Shown here one piece after another: positions 37,911 through 47,215 of a DNA stretch of 64,000 nt. The translations under genes were made by a program, and so were the position numbers. The notes under the pieces are model-generated. The model saw only the letters and a list, made by a program, of their open reading frames with translations, was not told where the DNA came from and made no database searches. Numbering within the stretch: position 1 is the stretch's first letter; the number at the start of each line of letters is the position of its first letter. The stretch is from assembly GCF_016861785.1 (NCBI RefSeq), contig NZ_BOLS01000007.1:62001-126000 (forward strand). Reading direction: 5' to 3'. The stretch comes from Lacticaseibacillus mingshuiensis. GTDB lineage: Bacteria > Bacillota > Bacilli > Lactobacillales > Lactobacillaceae.

Positions 37911-38790
37911 CGTATTACCGATCGTCGCGCCCGAACGCACCCGCGCGATTTTGAAGGCCCATGGGTTTCGCTTGAAAAAACGGCTCGGGCAAAATTTTCT
38001 GACCGTCCCCAAAGTCTTGGCGCGCATCGTGACCGCGGCGCAACTGACCGAAGCGGATGACGTGATCGAGATCGGACCCGGAATCGGCGCGCTCACCGAA
38101 TTTTTAGCTGGTAGTGCAGGCCGGGTGCTGGCCATTGAGATCGACCCGCAGCTCCTGCCTGTTTTGGCCGACACCATGGCACCGTATGATAACGTGCAGG
38201 TGGTGGAAGGCGACGTGCTCAAGCTCGACTTGCCGGCGCTGGTCGAGGAAAAATTGCCGGGATCAACGCGCCTCAAAGTGGTCGCCAACCTCCCGTACTA
38301 CATCACGACGCCGATCTTGATGCACCTGCTTCAAAGCGACCTGCCACTCGCCGGTCTGACCGTGATGATGCAAAAAGAAGTCGCGGATCGCTTGACGGCG
38401 CGGCCGAGCACCAAAGATTACGGTAGTCTCTCCATCGCTGTGCAACAAAACATGCATGTCGCGGTGGCGTTTGATGTCAGCCGCAAGTCCTTTGTCCCAG
38501 CCCCGAATGTCGATTCGGCCATCGTGACGTTGACTCGCCGCGCCCAGCCACTGGCCGAAGTCACTGATCAGGAATCCTTTGATAAGCTGGTCCGAGGCGG
38601 CTTTGCGGCCCGGCGCAAAACACTTTGGAATAATCTTATCAACCTTTATGGAAAAACGGACGCGGTCAAAGAAAAAATTTCTTTGGCACTGCAGGATTGC
38701 AATATTGAGGCAAGCACGCGGGCTGAAACACTTGATATTCCGGCATTTGCGGCTCTTAGCAACGCCCTTTTTGCCCGCGACGTTCGATAA
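37903..38790 (+). CDS. rsmA: 16S rRNA dimethyladenosine transferase
   Basis: KsgA: dimethylates two adenines in the 3' hairpin of 16S rRNA using SAM. 295 residues; RLGQNFL, VIEIGPGIGALTEFL (SAM loop), NLPYYITTPIL (NLPY catalytic motif). Third gene of the tatD-rnmV-ksgA operon; a GAGG-type site lies in the end of rnmV. Confidence 0.96.
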   Translation: MTDVLPIVAPERTRAILKAHGFRLKKRLGQNFLTVPKVLARIVTAAQLTEADDVIEIGPGIGALTEFLAGSAGRVLAIEIDPQLLPVLADTMAPYDNVQVVEGDVLKLDLPALVEEKLPGSTRLKVVANLPYYITTPILMHLLQSDLPLAGLTVMMQKEVADRLTARPSTKDYGSLSIAVQQNMHVAVAFDVSRKSFVPAPNVDSAIVTLTRRAQPLAEVTDQESFDKLVRGGFAARRKTLWNNLINLYGKTDAVKEKISLALQDCNIEASTRAETLDIPAFAALSNALFARDVR

Positions 38791-38880
38791 CGCAAAATGA
38801 TGAGAAAAAGCTAAGAAAAGCGACCACGGCGCGGGTTTGCGAGCGTTTTTTGTTGCGCGGCTTGCATGGCAATGGTATAA

Positions 38881-38909
38881 TTGCAAATTTCTTGCGAATC
38901 TGTTATGAT
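38881..38909 (+). promoter_or_regulatory. veg promoter
   Basis: TTGCAA and TATGAT with a 17-base spacer, 22 bases before the veg start codon region. Confidence 0.75.
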
Positions 38910-38930
38910 GTTAACTAAGAGGTGAAGTGC

Positions 38931-39182
38931 ATGCCAATCACGTTAGCGAGCATCAAGCAGCAACTCGATTCCAAGATCGGTGAAAATGTCACAGTCGTCG
39001 CCCAAGCAGGTCGCAAAAAAGTGACCCGCCGGCGCGGCACGCTCAAAGAAACTTACCCGGCCGTTTTTGTTGTCGCACTCGACCAAGACGAGAACTCATT
39101 CGAACGCGTTTCCTACAGTTATGCCGATCTTCTCACCAAATCAATTCAGATCACATTTGATGACGAAGAGAAAGCATCCTAA
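38931..39182 (+). CDS. veg: Veg family protein
   Basis: 83 residues, the small conserved Firmicutes protein Veg (LASIKQQLDSKIGENVTVVAQAGRKK...RRGTL.ETYPAVFVV). In Bacillus it affects biofilm formation; here the role is inferred. ATG 38931 follows GAGGTG. It has its own promoter and terminator between ksgA and ispE, the canonical position. Confidence 0.95.
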   Translation: MPITLASIKQQLDSKIGENVTVVAQAGRKKVTRRRGTLKETYPAVFVVALDQDENSFERVSYSYADLLTKSIQITFDDEEKAS

Positions 39183-39199
39183 AACTAAATACCGATTGA

Positions 39200-39231
39200 C
39201 CCGCAGCGGAAGTTGAAGCTGCGGGTTTTTT
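39200..39231 (+). terminator. terminator after veg
   Basis: CCCGCAGC (39200-39207) pairs with GCTGCGGG (39218-39225) before TTTTTT. Confidence 0.9.
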
Positions 39232-39397
39232 CGTGGGGAAATTGTGAATGCCAATGGGGGAGTGTTGATGGGCAAAGAAGAGACACAAAACGCACGCGCA
39301 TTTTTCCCAATGCACTTGCAGTGGGCCAGACTTCCATGGTGCACGTCGCCGAGGAAAACAGTATACTGGTAGTAATAGAATGCGAGCTGGTGAAGCG

Positions 39398-40246
39398 ATG
39401 ACGATCATTGAAAAAGCGCCAGCCAAGATCAACCTCAGCCTGGATGCCCTCTATCGCCACCCCGGCGGCGAGCACGAGTGGAAAATGGTCATGACATCCG
39501 TTGACTTGGCGGATTATGTGCATATCGACAAAAGCGCCGCGATTCATGTCACCACAGACAGCGGCTTTTTACCCGAAGACCCGCGTAACCTGGCTTACCA
39601 GGCGGCGCAGGCATTACGCGCCGCGGCCCACGTGAATGCCGGTGCGAAGATCTACATTGAAAAACATATCCCCGTTGCGGCGGGACTGGGCGGCGGGTCA
39701 TCGGATGCGGCCGCCGTTTTGCGCGGGCTCAATCAACTCTGGCAACTCAATTATTCGCCGGAGAAGCTTGCGAAAATTGGCCTGGCGGTGGATTCCGATG
39801 TCCCGTTTTGCGTCTATTCGCAAACGGCGCTGGTCACGGGACGCGGGGAAGTCGTGCAGCCGCTGGGGCCGTTGCCGAATTTTTGGGTGGTGCTGGCCAA
39901 GCCGCGACTGTCGGTGTCAACGAACACCATTTTGAACGCGCTGGACTATCGCGATGACCTCGCCCGCCCGGAAACAGAGACGGTGGTCGCCGGCATTCGC
40001 CAGCAGGATTTTCCCTTGATGATCAGCGGCATGGCCAACGCCTTGGAGCCGGTCACGGCGGCGCGGCACCCGGAGATCTCGGAACTCAAGCGCCGCTTCC
40101 TCCGCTATGGCGCGGCGGTCGCGCAAATGTCAGGCAGCGGGCCGACCGTGTTTGGCCTGTGCCAAAATGAAAGTCGCGCGCACCGCATTTATAACAGCAT
40201 GAAAGGCTTTTGCCAGGAGGTCTATCTCCTGCGGCCACTTCATTAA
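39398..40246 (+). CDS. ispE: 4-diphosphocytidyl-2-C-methyl-D-erythritol kinase
   Basis: GHMP kinase of 282 residues: APAKINLSLD at the start, the ATP loop PVAAGLGGGSSDAAA, and C-terminal AQMSGSGPTVFGL. In the MEP pathway it phosphorylates CDP-methylerythritol. Many lactobacilli make isoprenoids by mevalonate and yet keep this gene at this position, so its real substrate may differ. ATG 39398 is chosen because relatives begin at this residue; ATG 39380 in frame would add six residues. Confidence 0.93.
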   Translation: MTIIEKAPAKINLSLDALYRHPGGEHEWKMVMTSVDLADYVHIDKSAAIHVTTDSGFLPEDPRNLAYQAAQALRAAAHVNAGAKIYIEKHIPVAAGLGGGSSDAAAVLRGLNQLWQLNYSPEKLAKIGLAVDSDVPFCVYSQTALVTGRGEVVQPLGPLPNFWVVLAKPRLSVSTNTILNALDYRDDLARPETETVVAGIRQQDFPLMISGMANALEPVTAARHPEISELKRRFLRYGAAVAQMSGSGPTVFGLCQNESRAHRIYNSMKGFCQEVYLLRPLH

Positions 40247-40422
40247 GGCTTCTCGCGACTTGTGGGGGCTTTTTTTCTTGCCCGTAATTCGGGAAAAGTG
40301 TTTCTCAAAGCCCCGCCTGGTAAACGCTAACGCCTTAATCGGTGGCGGTTACGCTAACTTTTGATGCGTTGACTTTGCGTTTTTAATTGACCAGAATGAA
40401 GGTAATGAAGGAGGTTCGAGGA

Positions 40423-41301
40423 ATGATCAAACCGAAACCGAATCAGGCTTTTTTCTGGGGCATTTTGCTCAATGCACTTTACATCATCGCCGAGGTGACG
40501 TTTGGCGTGGTGGTCGGCTCGATCGCGCTGGTCGCCGACGCGATGCACAACCTCAGCGACGTGTTGGGGCTGGGCATCGCGTGGTTTGCCGACTGGTTGT
40601 CCGGCCGCCAGCCGACGATGAAACGCACCTATGGCTATAAGAGTTCGTCGATCATGGCCGCCTTGATCAACGCCGTGTTTTTGTTGGTGGCGATGGGGGC
40701 GATCATCGTCGAAGCGGTCGGGCGACTCGCGAACCCGGCGCCGATCGCGGGCGGCACCGTGATGCTGGTGGCGGGCGTTGGCATCTTGATCAATGGGGCA
40801 ACGGCCATGCTTTTTCACGCGGGCCAGCAACATGACCTCAACATTCGGGGTGCGTTCATGCACATGGCCGCGGATGCCGGCGTGTCGCTGGGCGTGGTGC
40901 TCGCCGGGGGGCTGTACCTCCTGACCGGCTGGGAGTGGCTCGACCCGATCGTCTCGATTCTGGTCGCGATCGTGGTCCTGGTCGGCACATGGGGCCTGCT
41001 GCGGGACGCGATGAACCTCGCAATGGCGGCGGTGCCCAAGGCGATCGACACGGTCAAGGTGAAAAAAATGATCACCGACTTTCCGACCGTGGTGGCCTGC
41101 CATGACTTGCACATCTGGGCGCTTTCGACAAAAGACGTCGCGCTGACGGTGCATGTGATGCGCAACACGAACTGCAACAACGACCAATTTTTGGAACAGC
41201 TTGGACATGACTTGCGCCACACGTTTGATATCGCGCATGTGACCATCCAAGTCGAGTACGGCGATTACCAGCCGCTCAAACAGACGGACAATCCATATTG
41301 A
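40423..41301 (+). CDS. cation diffusion facilitator (CDF) exporter
   Basis: 292-residue, six-helix exporter, probably for Zn2+ or a similar divalent ion. Metal-site motifs in helices 2 and 5: LVADAMHNLSD and HMAADAG (HxxxD type). A cytoplasmic C-terminal domain contains HDLHIWAL. ATG 40423 follows AGGAGG with an eight-base spacer. Monocistronic with its own terminator. Confidence 0.93.
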   Translation: MIKPKPNQAFFWGILLNALYIIAEVTFGVVVGSIALVADAMHNLSDVLGLGIAWFADWLSGRQPTMKRTYGYKSSSIMAALINAVFLLVAMGAIIVEAVGRLANPAPIAGGTVMLVAGVGILINGATAMLFHAGQQHDLNIRGAFMHMAADAGVSLGVVLAGGLYLLTGWEWLDPIVSILVAIVVLVGTWGLLRDAMNLAMAAVPKAIDTVKVKKMITDFPTVVACHDLHIWALSTKDVALTVHVMRNTNCNNDQFLEQLGHDLRHTFDIAHVTIQVEYGDYQPLKQTDNPY

Positions 41302-41308
41302 TCCTGGT

Positions 41309-41335
41309 AGCGATTCTTTTGGGAATCGCTTTTTT
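41309..41335 (+). terminator. terminator after CDF gene
   Basis: AGCGATTC (41309-41316) pairs with GAATCGCT (41323-41330), then TTTTT. It lies inside an apparent upstream extension of the next frame, which rules that extension out. Confidence 0.85.
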
Positions 41336-41411
41336 GATGCAACTCGCAGCCAACTCAGCTAGACTTGGGGAAAAGGTGCCGCTTATTGGCGACAGCAAAG
41401 GGGGACTCGTA

Positions 41412-41606
41412 ATGGCAGACGAACAGGAAAGCAAGTCGCGGCCAGCTGAGCTTTCAGCGGACGAGGCATTTTTGCAGGAACAGCGCCTCGCCCAGCGCCA
41501 GGCGGCCGAGACGTTTATTCGCAGCCAGGCGACTTTGGATGATCTGGATGCGCTTGAGCGTTTGATCGAAAACAGGCGGCGGGCGATGCTCCCGCGTTTT
41601 TGCTGA
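41412..41606 (+). CDS. 64-residue charged protein upstream of a two-component system
   Basis: Small soluble helical protein (MADEQESKSRPAELSADEAF ... LDALERLIENRRRAMLPRFC), acidic then basic. ATG 41412 has AAAGGGGG seven bases upstream; an earlier in-frame TTG would read through the CDF terminator. Only 21 bases separate it from the response regulator, so it is probably the first gene of that operon. No family recognised. Confidence 0.6.
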   Translation: MADEQESKSRPAELSADEAFLQEQRLAQRQAAETFIRSQATLDDLDALERLIENRRRAMLPRFC

Positions 41607-41627
41607 AAACACACGGAGGTGGCCGCG

Positions 41628-42284
41628 ATGCGGGTGTTGATCGTTGAGGACGAGCCGGCGCTGCGCGAAAGCATGGCGACGTTTTTGGGGCGCAAGATGG
41701 CGGTCGACATCGCTGGCACGCTGGGTGAGGCGGACGCATCGATCGCCGAAAGCGCGCCGGATGCGGTGGTGCTGGATCTGACCTTGCCGGACGGGGATGG
41801 GCTGACCTGGCTAAAAACCTGGCGCCCGCTGCTTGCCGCAAAGGTCTTGGTGGTGACCGCCAACGATCAGGAAAGCGCGATGCTGACGGGACTGGCCTTG
41901 GCCGACGATTATGTGGTCAAGCCGGTCAGTTTGCGTGTGCTTGTGGCGCGGCTGGAAAAATTGCTGCCTTCAGCCGTTTTGGCGATGGGCCCGCTGACCG
42001 TGGACTTAGCCCGAGGCGAGGTCCGGCGCGGCAGTGAACTGGTGCCGTTATCGGCAACGGAATGGCGACTCGTCAGTTTTCTCGCTCAGCATCAAGGCCA
42101 GCTCTTGACGCGCGACCAACTGCTTGCGCTATGGGATGCCTCTGGGAGTTTTGTCTCGGACAACACGCTGACCGTGACGATGCGCCGCTTGCGTGAAAAA
42201 TTGGAACAGCCGGGCGAGCTGCCGCTGATTCGGACGGTACGGGGAATGGGGTATTTCATCAATGGCGAAAATACATTGGCTTGA
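41628..42284 (+). CDS. OmpR/PhoB family response regulator
   Basis: 218 residues: receiver domain with acidic pocket Glu8-Asp9, phospho-acceptor Asp50 (VLDLTLPDGDG) and Lys98 (VVKPVS), then a winged-helix DNA-binding domain (LSATEWRLVSFL...DNTLTVTMRRLREKLE...IRTVRGMGYF). ATG 41628 follows GGAGG with an eight-base spacer. Overlaps the kinase gene by 23 bases. The likely target is the ABC transporter 1.8 kb downstream. Confidence 0.94.
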   Translation: MRVLIVEDEPALRESMATFLGRKMAVDIAGTLGEADASIAESAPDAVVLDLTLPDGDGLTWLKTWRPLLAAKVLVVTANDQESAMLTGLALADDYVVKPVSLRVLVARLEKLLPSAVLAMGPLTVDLARGEVRRGSELVPLSATEWRLVSFLAQHQGQLLTRDQLLALWDASGSFVSDNTLTVTMRRLREKLEQPGELPLIRTVRGMGYFINGENTLA

Positions 42285-43272
42285 GGCACCGGAAACGCGC
42301 AGCATTGTGGGCCTCGGCGCTGGGCTGAGTTTCATCGCAGGGGCGGTCTGCGTCATCGCATCTTCCTACGCCCCGGCTGCAGGCTGGCAGCTCTTGGGGC
42401 TGTTCATCTTGGCGGTGCTTGCGATCGGGCTGACTTGCTGGCTGTGGCTCCGCCAGCTTCAGGAGCGTTTTGCCGCGATCACGCAGCGATTGGCCGACGC
42501 GATGCAGGACAAGCCGGATTATCAGATGGCGCTCAACGACGAGGGCCTGTTTTCGGACCTGCACAACCAGCTGTTTCAATATGTGCGGCGGACCACGGCG
42601 CTGCGGGCGGATCTTGAGCGCGACCGGGCGCAGCTCAGTCGGGCGATCACCGACATCGCCCACCAGTTGCGCACCCCGATCGCGGCCAGCGACAACCTGC
42701 TTGAGCTGCTCGACGAGGCGAACGCGGCCAAGACTCGCGACGCTCTGCTCGCGCAAAATCAGCGGCTCGCGGCTCTTGTGAACCAGATGATTCTATTGGC
42801 CCGGGTGGACACTCACACGCTGAGTCAGGAAAAAACGTCGCAGCCGCTGAATGACTTGGTGCGCGGTGCGGTGAATCTGTTGCTCAACCCGTTGGCCGAT
42901 CGCGACTTGCAACTGGATTGGCAGAGCGATGACGGCCTGCTGGTCAATGTAAACGCACAGCTGACACGCGAGGCGTTGATCAATGTGTTGAAAAATAGTC
43001 TTGAGCATGCCGCGCCGCACAGCACGTTGACGATCGCCGCATCGGCCACGGCAATCGCGACGCAGCTGACCGTCACCAATCAGGGACCGGCGATTCCCGC
43101 TGCGGAGCTGCCCCATTTGTTCGAGCGCTTTTATCGCGGCAGCCAGACCGGCCCCAACAATTTGGGCATCGGCCTCGCCATCGCGCAGGGCATCATCGCG
43201 GCAAGTGACGGCCGCCTGACCATCGCCAACGTGAAGGGCGGCGTGCAATATCGGGTCGAGTGGTTCAACTAA
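42262..43272 (+). CDS. sensor histidine kinase
   Basis: 336 residues. Two N-terminal helices (about residues 13-35 and 42-62) with almost no extracellular loop, a short linker, HisKA with IAHQLRTPI (His134) and a HATPase domain (INVLKNSLEHA, LFERFYRG, NLGIGLAIAQGI). Small-loop kinases of this kind (BceS-like, intramembrane-sensing) are usually paired with FtsX-type ABC transporters that act as the real sensor. Such a transporter follows after a repeat-filled gap. Confidence 0.93.
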   Translation: MAKIHWLEAPETRSIVGLGAGLSFIAGAVCVIASSYAPAAGWQLLGLFILAVLAIGLTCWLWLRQLQERFAAITQRLADAMQDKPDYQMALNDEGLFSDLHNQLFQYVRRTTALRADLERDRAQLSRAITDIAHQLRTPIAASDNLLELLDEANAAKTRDALLAQNQRLAALVNQMILLARVDTHTLSQEKTSQPLNDLVRGAVNLLLNPLADRDLQLDWQSDDGLLVNVNAQLTREALINVLKNSLEHAAPHSTLTIAASATAIATQLTVTNQGPAIPAAELPHLFERFYRGSQTGPNNLGIGLAIAQGIIAASDGRLTIANVKGGVQYRVEWFN

Positions 43273-43299
43273 GGACGTGGATTGTGTGTCGCCCGCTAC

Positions 43300-43442
43300 G
43301 GGGCTCGGCAGAATAGGCTGGAACGGGGTGGGCGCGACTTTTTGCCTTTTGCAAAACCGGCAAAAGGCAAAAAGCTCGACCTTATTCTAGGTGGTAAACC
43401 GCCAAGAATAATTTCACCCCTGAGCCTATTCTGCCGAGCCCC
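43300..43442 (+). repeat. family-2 inverted-repeat element, left copy
   Basis: Perfect 20-bp terminal inverted repeats (43300-43319 and 43423-43442, beginning GGGGCTCGGCAGAATAGG), an inner GGGGTG/CACCCC pair and a central hairpin TTGCCTTTTGC/GCAAAAGGCAA-like. No coding content. The right copy lies 342 bases away in opposite orientation. Confidence 0.85.
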
Positions 43443-43444
43443 TT

Positions 43445-43740
43445 CGCTACTGGTGTGCTTCGCCGGCATGGTTGAATTAGTGCAATCCGGTACTTCATGC
43501 GCGCTGTCAGATCTGGGTAGTCATGAGTTGTCAGCTCGAGTGCCTTGATGATTGGCAGCAAATCGCGGATGGCAGGCATTGGTTCGCGGCTCTTATTCTG
43601 GCCGACGACTGCAGGAGGCCGAAAGAAAATGGGCGCGCCGTCCCATCCGATAACCAGTCGTTGGCAACGTCTGTCCAGGGCCGCCGCAAGTTTGTCTCTT
43701 CAAGTAGGACGCTCGAACAGATAAGCTTTCGACTTAGCGA
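43445..43740 (-). pseudogene. possible gene remnant between the two family-2 elements
   Basis: The minus strand reads a protein-like frame (…RLVIGWDGAPIFFRPPAV, then KSREPMPAIRDLLPIIKALE, then LTTHDYPDLTARMKYRIALI) of about 90 codons from about 43710 until it runs into the left element. A TGA lies just upstream (near 43715), with more in-frame protein-like sequence beyond it (LDSNYLGILLAKSKAYLFER). No ribosome site. It may be an interrupted, decayed gene; no family recognised. Confidence 0.35.
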
Positions 43741-43784
43741 GAAGGATGCCGAGATAGTTACTGTCCAAACTCTGCTGTAGCGAA

Positions 43785-43934
43785 GGACCCCGGCAAAATA
43801 GGCTCAGGGGTGAAATTGTTGTTAGCCGGGGGCTTTTCCCGGCGTACAACAAGGCCGAGCTTTAAGACTTTTGCTGGTTTTGCAAAAGGCTCAAAGTCGT
43901 GCCCACTCCGTTCCAGCCTATTTTGCCGGGGACC
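43785..43934 (-). repeat. family-2 inverted-repeat element, right copy
   Basis: Ends GGACCCCGGCAAAATAGGCT (43785-43804) and its 19/20 reverse complement at 43915-43934. Internal sequence is only partly like the left copy (CAGGGGTGAAATT..., TTTTGCAAAAGGC, GTGCCCACTCCGTTCCAGCC). Together the two copies occupy most of the 785-base gap between kinase and transporter genes. Confidence 0.85.
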
Positions 43935-44057
43935 GAAGCGGCCTCTTCCGCATTAGCCGAGCTGTCCGGGTATGAACGCCCCGCTATGCATCCTGCACCC
44001 TGTCACTTACCTGTCACTTTGAATCGTTATGCTTGGGCTATCTTGGAGGTGGACGAA

Positions 44058-44723
44058 ATGGCAATTTTAACAGCGGACCATTTGACCAAAAAATATCCCG
44101 GCGAGGATACGCCTGCGCTGGATGACGTGAGCTTGTCGATCGAAGCGGGGGAGTTTTTGGCGATCGTCGGGCCAAGCGGGTCGGGCAAATCGACGCTGCT
44201 ACATTTGCTCGGCGGGGTCGATCGGCCGACGAGTGGCAGCGTGCAGCTTTACGACACGGATATCTACAAATTAAATGAGACCCAGCTGGCGATTTTTCGG
44301 CGGCGCCAGGTCGGCTTGATCTATCAATTTTACAATCTGATGCCGGAATTGACGGTGGCGGAAAATATCACCCTGCCAACTGAGCTGGATGGCAAAACGG
44401 TGCCGGCCGCGATCTTGGATGAGCTCCTGGCGACATTGGGGTTGCAGGAAAAACGGGGCGCACTGCCGAGCCAGTTGTCCGGTGGCCAGCAACAGCGTGT
44501 CGCGATCGGGCGCGCACTGATCGGACAGCCGGCGATCGTGTTGGCCGATGAACCGACCGGCAACCTCGATCAGCGCAATTCGCAGGAGATCATGGACGTG
44601 TTGCACCAGGCCAATGCGAAGTCCGGTCAGACGATCGTGGTGATCACGCATGATCCGGCGATCGCCGCGCAGGCTGGGCGCGTCATCACGATCGAGGACG
44701 GCCGCCTGAAGGAAGGGCGGTGA
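44058..44723 (+). CDS. ABC transporter ATP-binding protein (antimicrobial-peptide type)
   Basis: 221 residues, MacB/LolD/BceA-like ATPase: Walker [10 protein letters not shown]-loop [16 protein letters not shown], signature [15 protein letters not shown], Walker [14 protein letters not shown]-loop VITHD. ATG 44058 follows GGAGG. Its stop overlaps the permease frame. Partner of the large FtsX permease. Confidence 0.94.
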   Translation: MAILTADHLTKKYPGEDTPALDDVSLSIEAGEFLAIVGPSGSGKSTLLHLLGGVDRPTSGSVQLYDTDIYKLNETQLAIFRRRQVGLIYQFYNLMPELTVAENITLPTELDGKTVPAAILDELLATLGLQEKRGALPSQLSGGQQQRVAIGRALIGQPAIVLADEPTGNLDQRNSQEIMDVLHQANAKSGQTIVVITHDPAIAAQAGRVITIEDGRLKEGR

Positions 44724-44728
44724 GCGCG

Positions 44729-47089
44729 ATGGGTATTTTGACCAAACTCTCACTGCGCAGCCTACGCGAGGAAAAATCGCGGACGATCTTGACTATTGTG
44801 GCGATGACGATCGCGGCCACGTTGGCTGTGGCAACTCTGGTTGGGCTGCGTTCGGTGCAGATCAGCATGTATCAGCGTGCGGTCCAGTCGGAAGCGGGGC
44901 TGGTCGTGCGGTTCCCCGGGGTGACGGCTGAAAAAGCAGAGAAGCTGCAAAATAGTTCGCAGTTCAGTAAGACCGCCGCCTTCGAGGAGGTCGGCGAAAG
45001 TCAATTGACCGGGATGACCGACCAGCAAGATAGCGGGGTGCAAGTCTATCGGCTGACCGCCAAAGATCTCAAATTGATGGCGACGCCGATCTTAGCGGCT
45101 GGCCGCTTGCCGCAAACCAGTGATGAGATCCTCGTGCCGAGTTATGCGATCGGCGACGGCTCGGCCATTGGTCAACGTGAAACGGTTCACATCAACGGGC
45201 AAAAGCGCCGGCTCCTTGTGGTCGGGACGATCGATATGTATGCGATGTCGCCGATCGCGGGGAATTCGCTTGTGATGCTGACGAAAACACTGACCGGAAA
45301 GCGCACGGTGATGGTTGCGCCGGCAAGTTTTGGCGGGTTGCATGCCCGCATGTCGGCCCTAGCGAAAACGGCTGGTATTCATCCCAAAACTGTGACCTAT
45401 GACGAAAGTGCCTTAATGATCATGGGCGCAAGCGGGAATGCAAAATCGCAAGCAATTCTCGTCAGCGTGGTGTTGGCCGCATTGCTCGTTATCGGCGGGG
45501 TCGCGTTGATCATGATCTATATGAGCATCAATCTGACGGTCAAAGCGCATCGCGAACGATATGGCCTACTGCGGTCTTTGGGGACGACGCCAAAACAGTT
45601 GCGCCGATTAGTCTATGAACAGAGCCTGACGTTGGCATTGCCTGCACTGCTGTTTGGTTACCTGTTTGGTATTTTTGGAATCAAATTGACGATGACAGGC
45701 ATTAATCAGATGATGCGCCGGACACAAATGGGGTTCACGTTTGTTTTCCGAGCGGATTGGCTACCGCTTGTGATCGCAGGTCTCTTTATGGCGGGCGTCA
45801 CTTTGTTGGCGGCGGCGCGCCCGGCTTTCCGTGCGAGTCGAATCAGCCCGATCGCCGCGATCAGGACCGCAGAAACATCACCGATGCTGAGCCGGTGGCG
45901 GTTGCACGAAACGTGGCTGATGCGGCATCTGCATACCTTGGCGCTCAAACGTGACCGCCGCAATACCGCACGCGGGACGATGCTGGTCCTGCTCACGCTG
46001 ACGGTCGCGCTGTTTATCGGGATGACGGGCTTCATGCACAATCTTTTGGCCAATACCGAGCAATCGCGGGACACTGACTTGATGGTGGCCATCACCGGTA
46101 GCGACCAGCGCACCGCAGTCCGCAAGCTGATCACCCAGCAGGCGAAGACAAAGCAACTGGCGGTGGTGCTGGAAAGTAGCGCGATGGTGCTCAAGGAACC
46201 ATACGCCCTGACGGACAGTTCGATGACGGTGGTCGCGGTGCCGGACGCGCAGTTCAAGAAGAATTTCAACAGCACGCCGACCTATCTCAACACGCGGGTG
46301 CAGGGCACAGATGCAAACGGCAAAAATCACAAGGAGTGGTTGGTGCCACCGACTTATGATGGCACCTACGCGCTGGGCAATGCCGATCACATGACGAAAA
46401 AGGCCGGCGTAACGACTCAGGCGACACTGGTGCCGGCGACCGAAGAGCCGGGCTTGGCCCAGCTCATCTATCACGATGGTTTTGGTGCGATGATCGTTTC
46501 GGAGACCTTATTTGCCCAGTGGCAGGCCAAGCTTGGCAACAAGGCGAGTGATATGCAGACGGTGGCCGCGGTCAAGTTGTCGGACCCGCAAGACCATAAG
46601 GCGCTGGTCAAGGCCTTATCCACCCAGTTCAAAGGGAGTCGGGTGACTGATTATATTGCCTACGATGAACAGAATATCGCGATCATGACGGCATTTCGGG
46701 TGATCTCGTATGGTTTTATCACGCTGCTTGCGCTGGTCAGCCTGGCGACGATCATTAACCACGTTTTCGCCGCGCTGCTCGAGCAAAAACGAAGCCTGGC
46801 GATGCTTCAGTCGATCGGCACGACATCCGGTCAGCTGACGGGGATGCTGAATCTGCAAAATGCATTGCTGCTGGTCAAAGGCGGGGTGCTCGGGACGCTC
46901 TTGGGCAATTTGCTCAGTTATTGGCTTTACAGACTGATGACGCACGAGTTCCTGAAAAGTTTTCTCTGGCCCTGGCAAGAAACGCTGGCCGCTTTGCTCG
47001 GCCTGGCTGTGATCTGGCTCGCCTTTGCGATCACGACGCGGCGGATGCTGCGGCATCAGGATATCGATCAACTGATTCGAGCGGTGTAA
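44729..47089 (+). CDS. ABC transporter permease, two FtsX domains
   Basis: 786-residue permease. The N-terminal helix (SRTILTIVAMTIAATLAVATLVGL) precedes a large extracytoplasmic domain, then a first FtsX block of three helices (about residues 240-380), a second extracytoplasmic domain, and a second FtsX block at the C-terminus. Eight helices in this plan fit MacB/SalY-type permeases better than ten-helix BceB. Likely exports or detoxifies peptides or lipids. Start uncertain: ATG 44729 has a better-placed GGTGA than the overlapping GTG 44720. Confidence 0.92.
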   Translation: MGILTKLSLRSLREEKSRTILTIVAMTIAATLAVATLVGLRSVQISMYQRAVQSEAGLVVRFPGVTAEKAEKLQNSSQFSKTAAFEEVGESQLTGMTDQQDSGVQVYRLTAKDLKLMATPILAAGRLPQTSDEILVPSYAIGDGSAIGQRETVHINGQKRRLLVVGTIDMYAMSPIAGNSLVMLTKTLTGKRTVMVAPASFGGLHARMSALAKTAGIHPKTVTYDESALMIMGASGNAKSQAILVSVVLAALLVIGGVALIMIYMSINLTVKAHRERYGLLRSLGTTPKQLRRLVYEQSLTLALPALLFGYLFGIFGIKLTMTGINQMMRRTQMGFTFVFRADWLPLVIAGLFMAGVTLLAAARPAFRASRISPIAAIRTAETSPMLSRWRLHETWLMRHLHTLALKRDRRNTARGTMLVLLTLTVALFIGMTGFMHNLLANTEQSRDTDLMVAITGSDQRTAVRKLITQQAKTKQLAVVLESSAMVLKEPYALTDSSMTVVAVPDAQFKKNFNSTPTYLNTRVQGTDANGKNHKEWLVPPTYDGTYALGNADHMTKKAGVTTQATLVPATEEPGLAQLIYHDGFGAMIVSETLFAQWQAKLGNKASDMQTVAAVKLSDPQDHKALVKALSTQFKGSRVTDYIAYDEQNIAIMTAFRVISYGFITLLALVSLATIINHVFAALLEQKRSLAMLQSIGTTSGQLTGMLNLQNALLLVKGGVLGTLLGNLLSYWLYRLMTHEFLKSFLWPWQETLAALLGLAVIWLAFAITTRRMLRHQDIDQLIRAV

Positions 47090-47129
47090 CGGTGGTGCCG
47101 CGCAATTAGTAAAAAAGAAGGCCATCGTA

Positions 47130-47168
47130 AAAAATTCGGCTCGTCCAACCAGGGCGGGCCGAATTTTT
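47130..47168. terminator. bidirectional terminator
   Basis: AAAATTCGGC.CG.CC pairs with GG.CG.GCCGAATTTT (47130-47168), between the plus-strand permease gene and the convergent FetB-like gene. Confidence 0.9.
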
Positions 47169-47215
47169 GATGGATGCGAGGCGCGCCAGCGTGGGCCTCA
47201 GGCTGCGCCCTATTT

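Noticed and set aside
41298-41411. N-terminal extension of the 64-residue protein
   Set aside because: It is encoded by the terminator hairpin of the preceding CDF gene.
43523-43780. 86-codon plus-strand frame between the family-2 elements
   Set aside because: Composition is not protein-like; the minus strand is the more plausible remnant.
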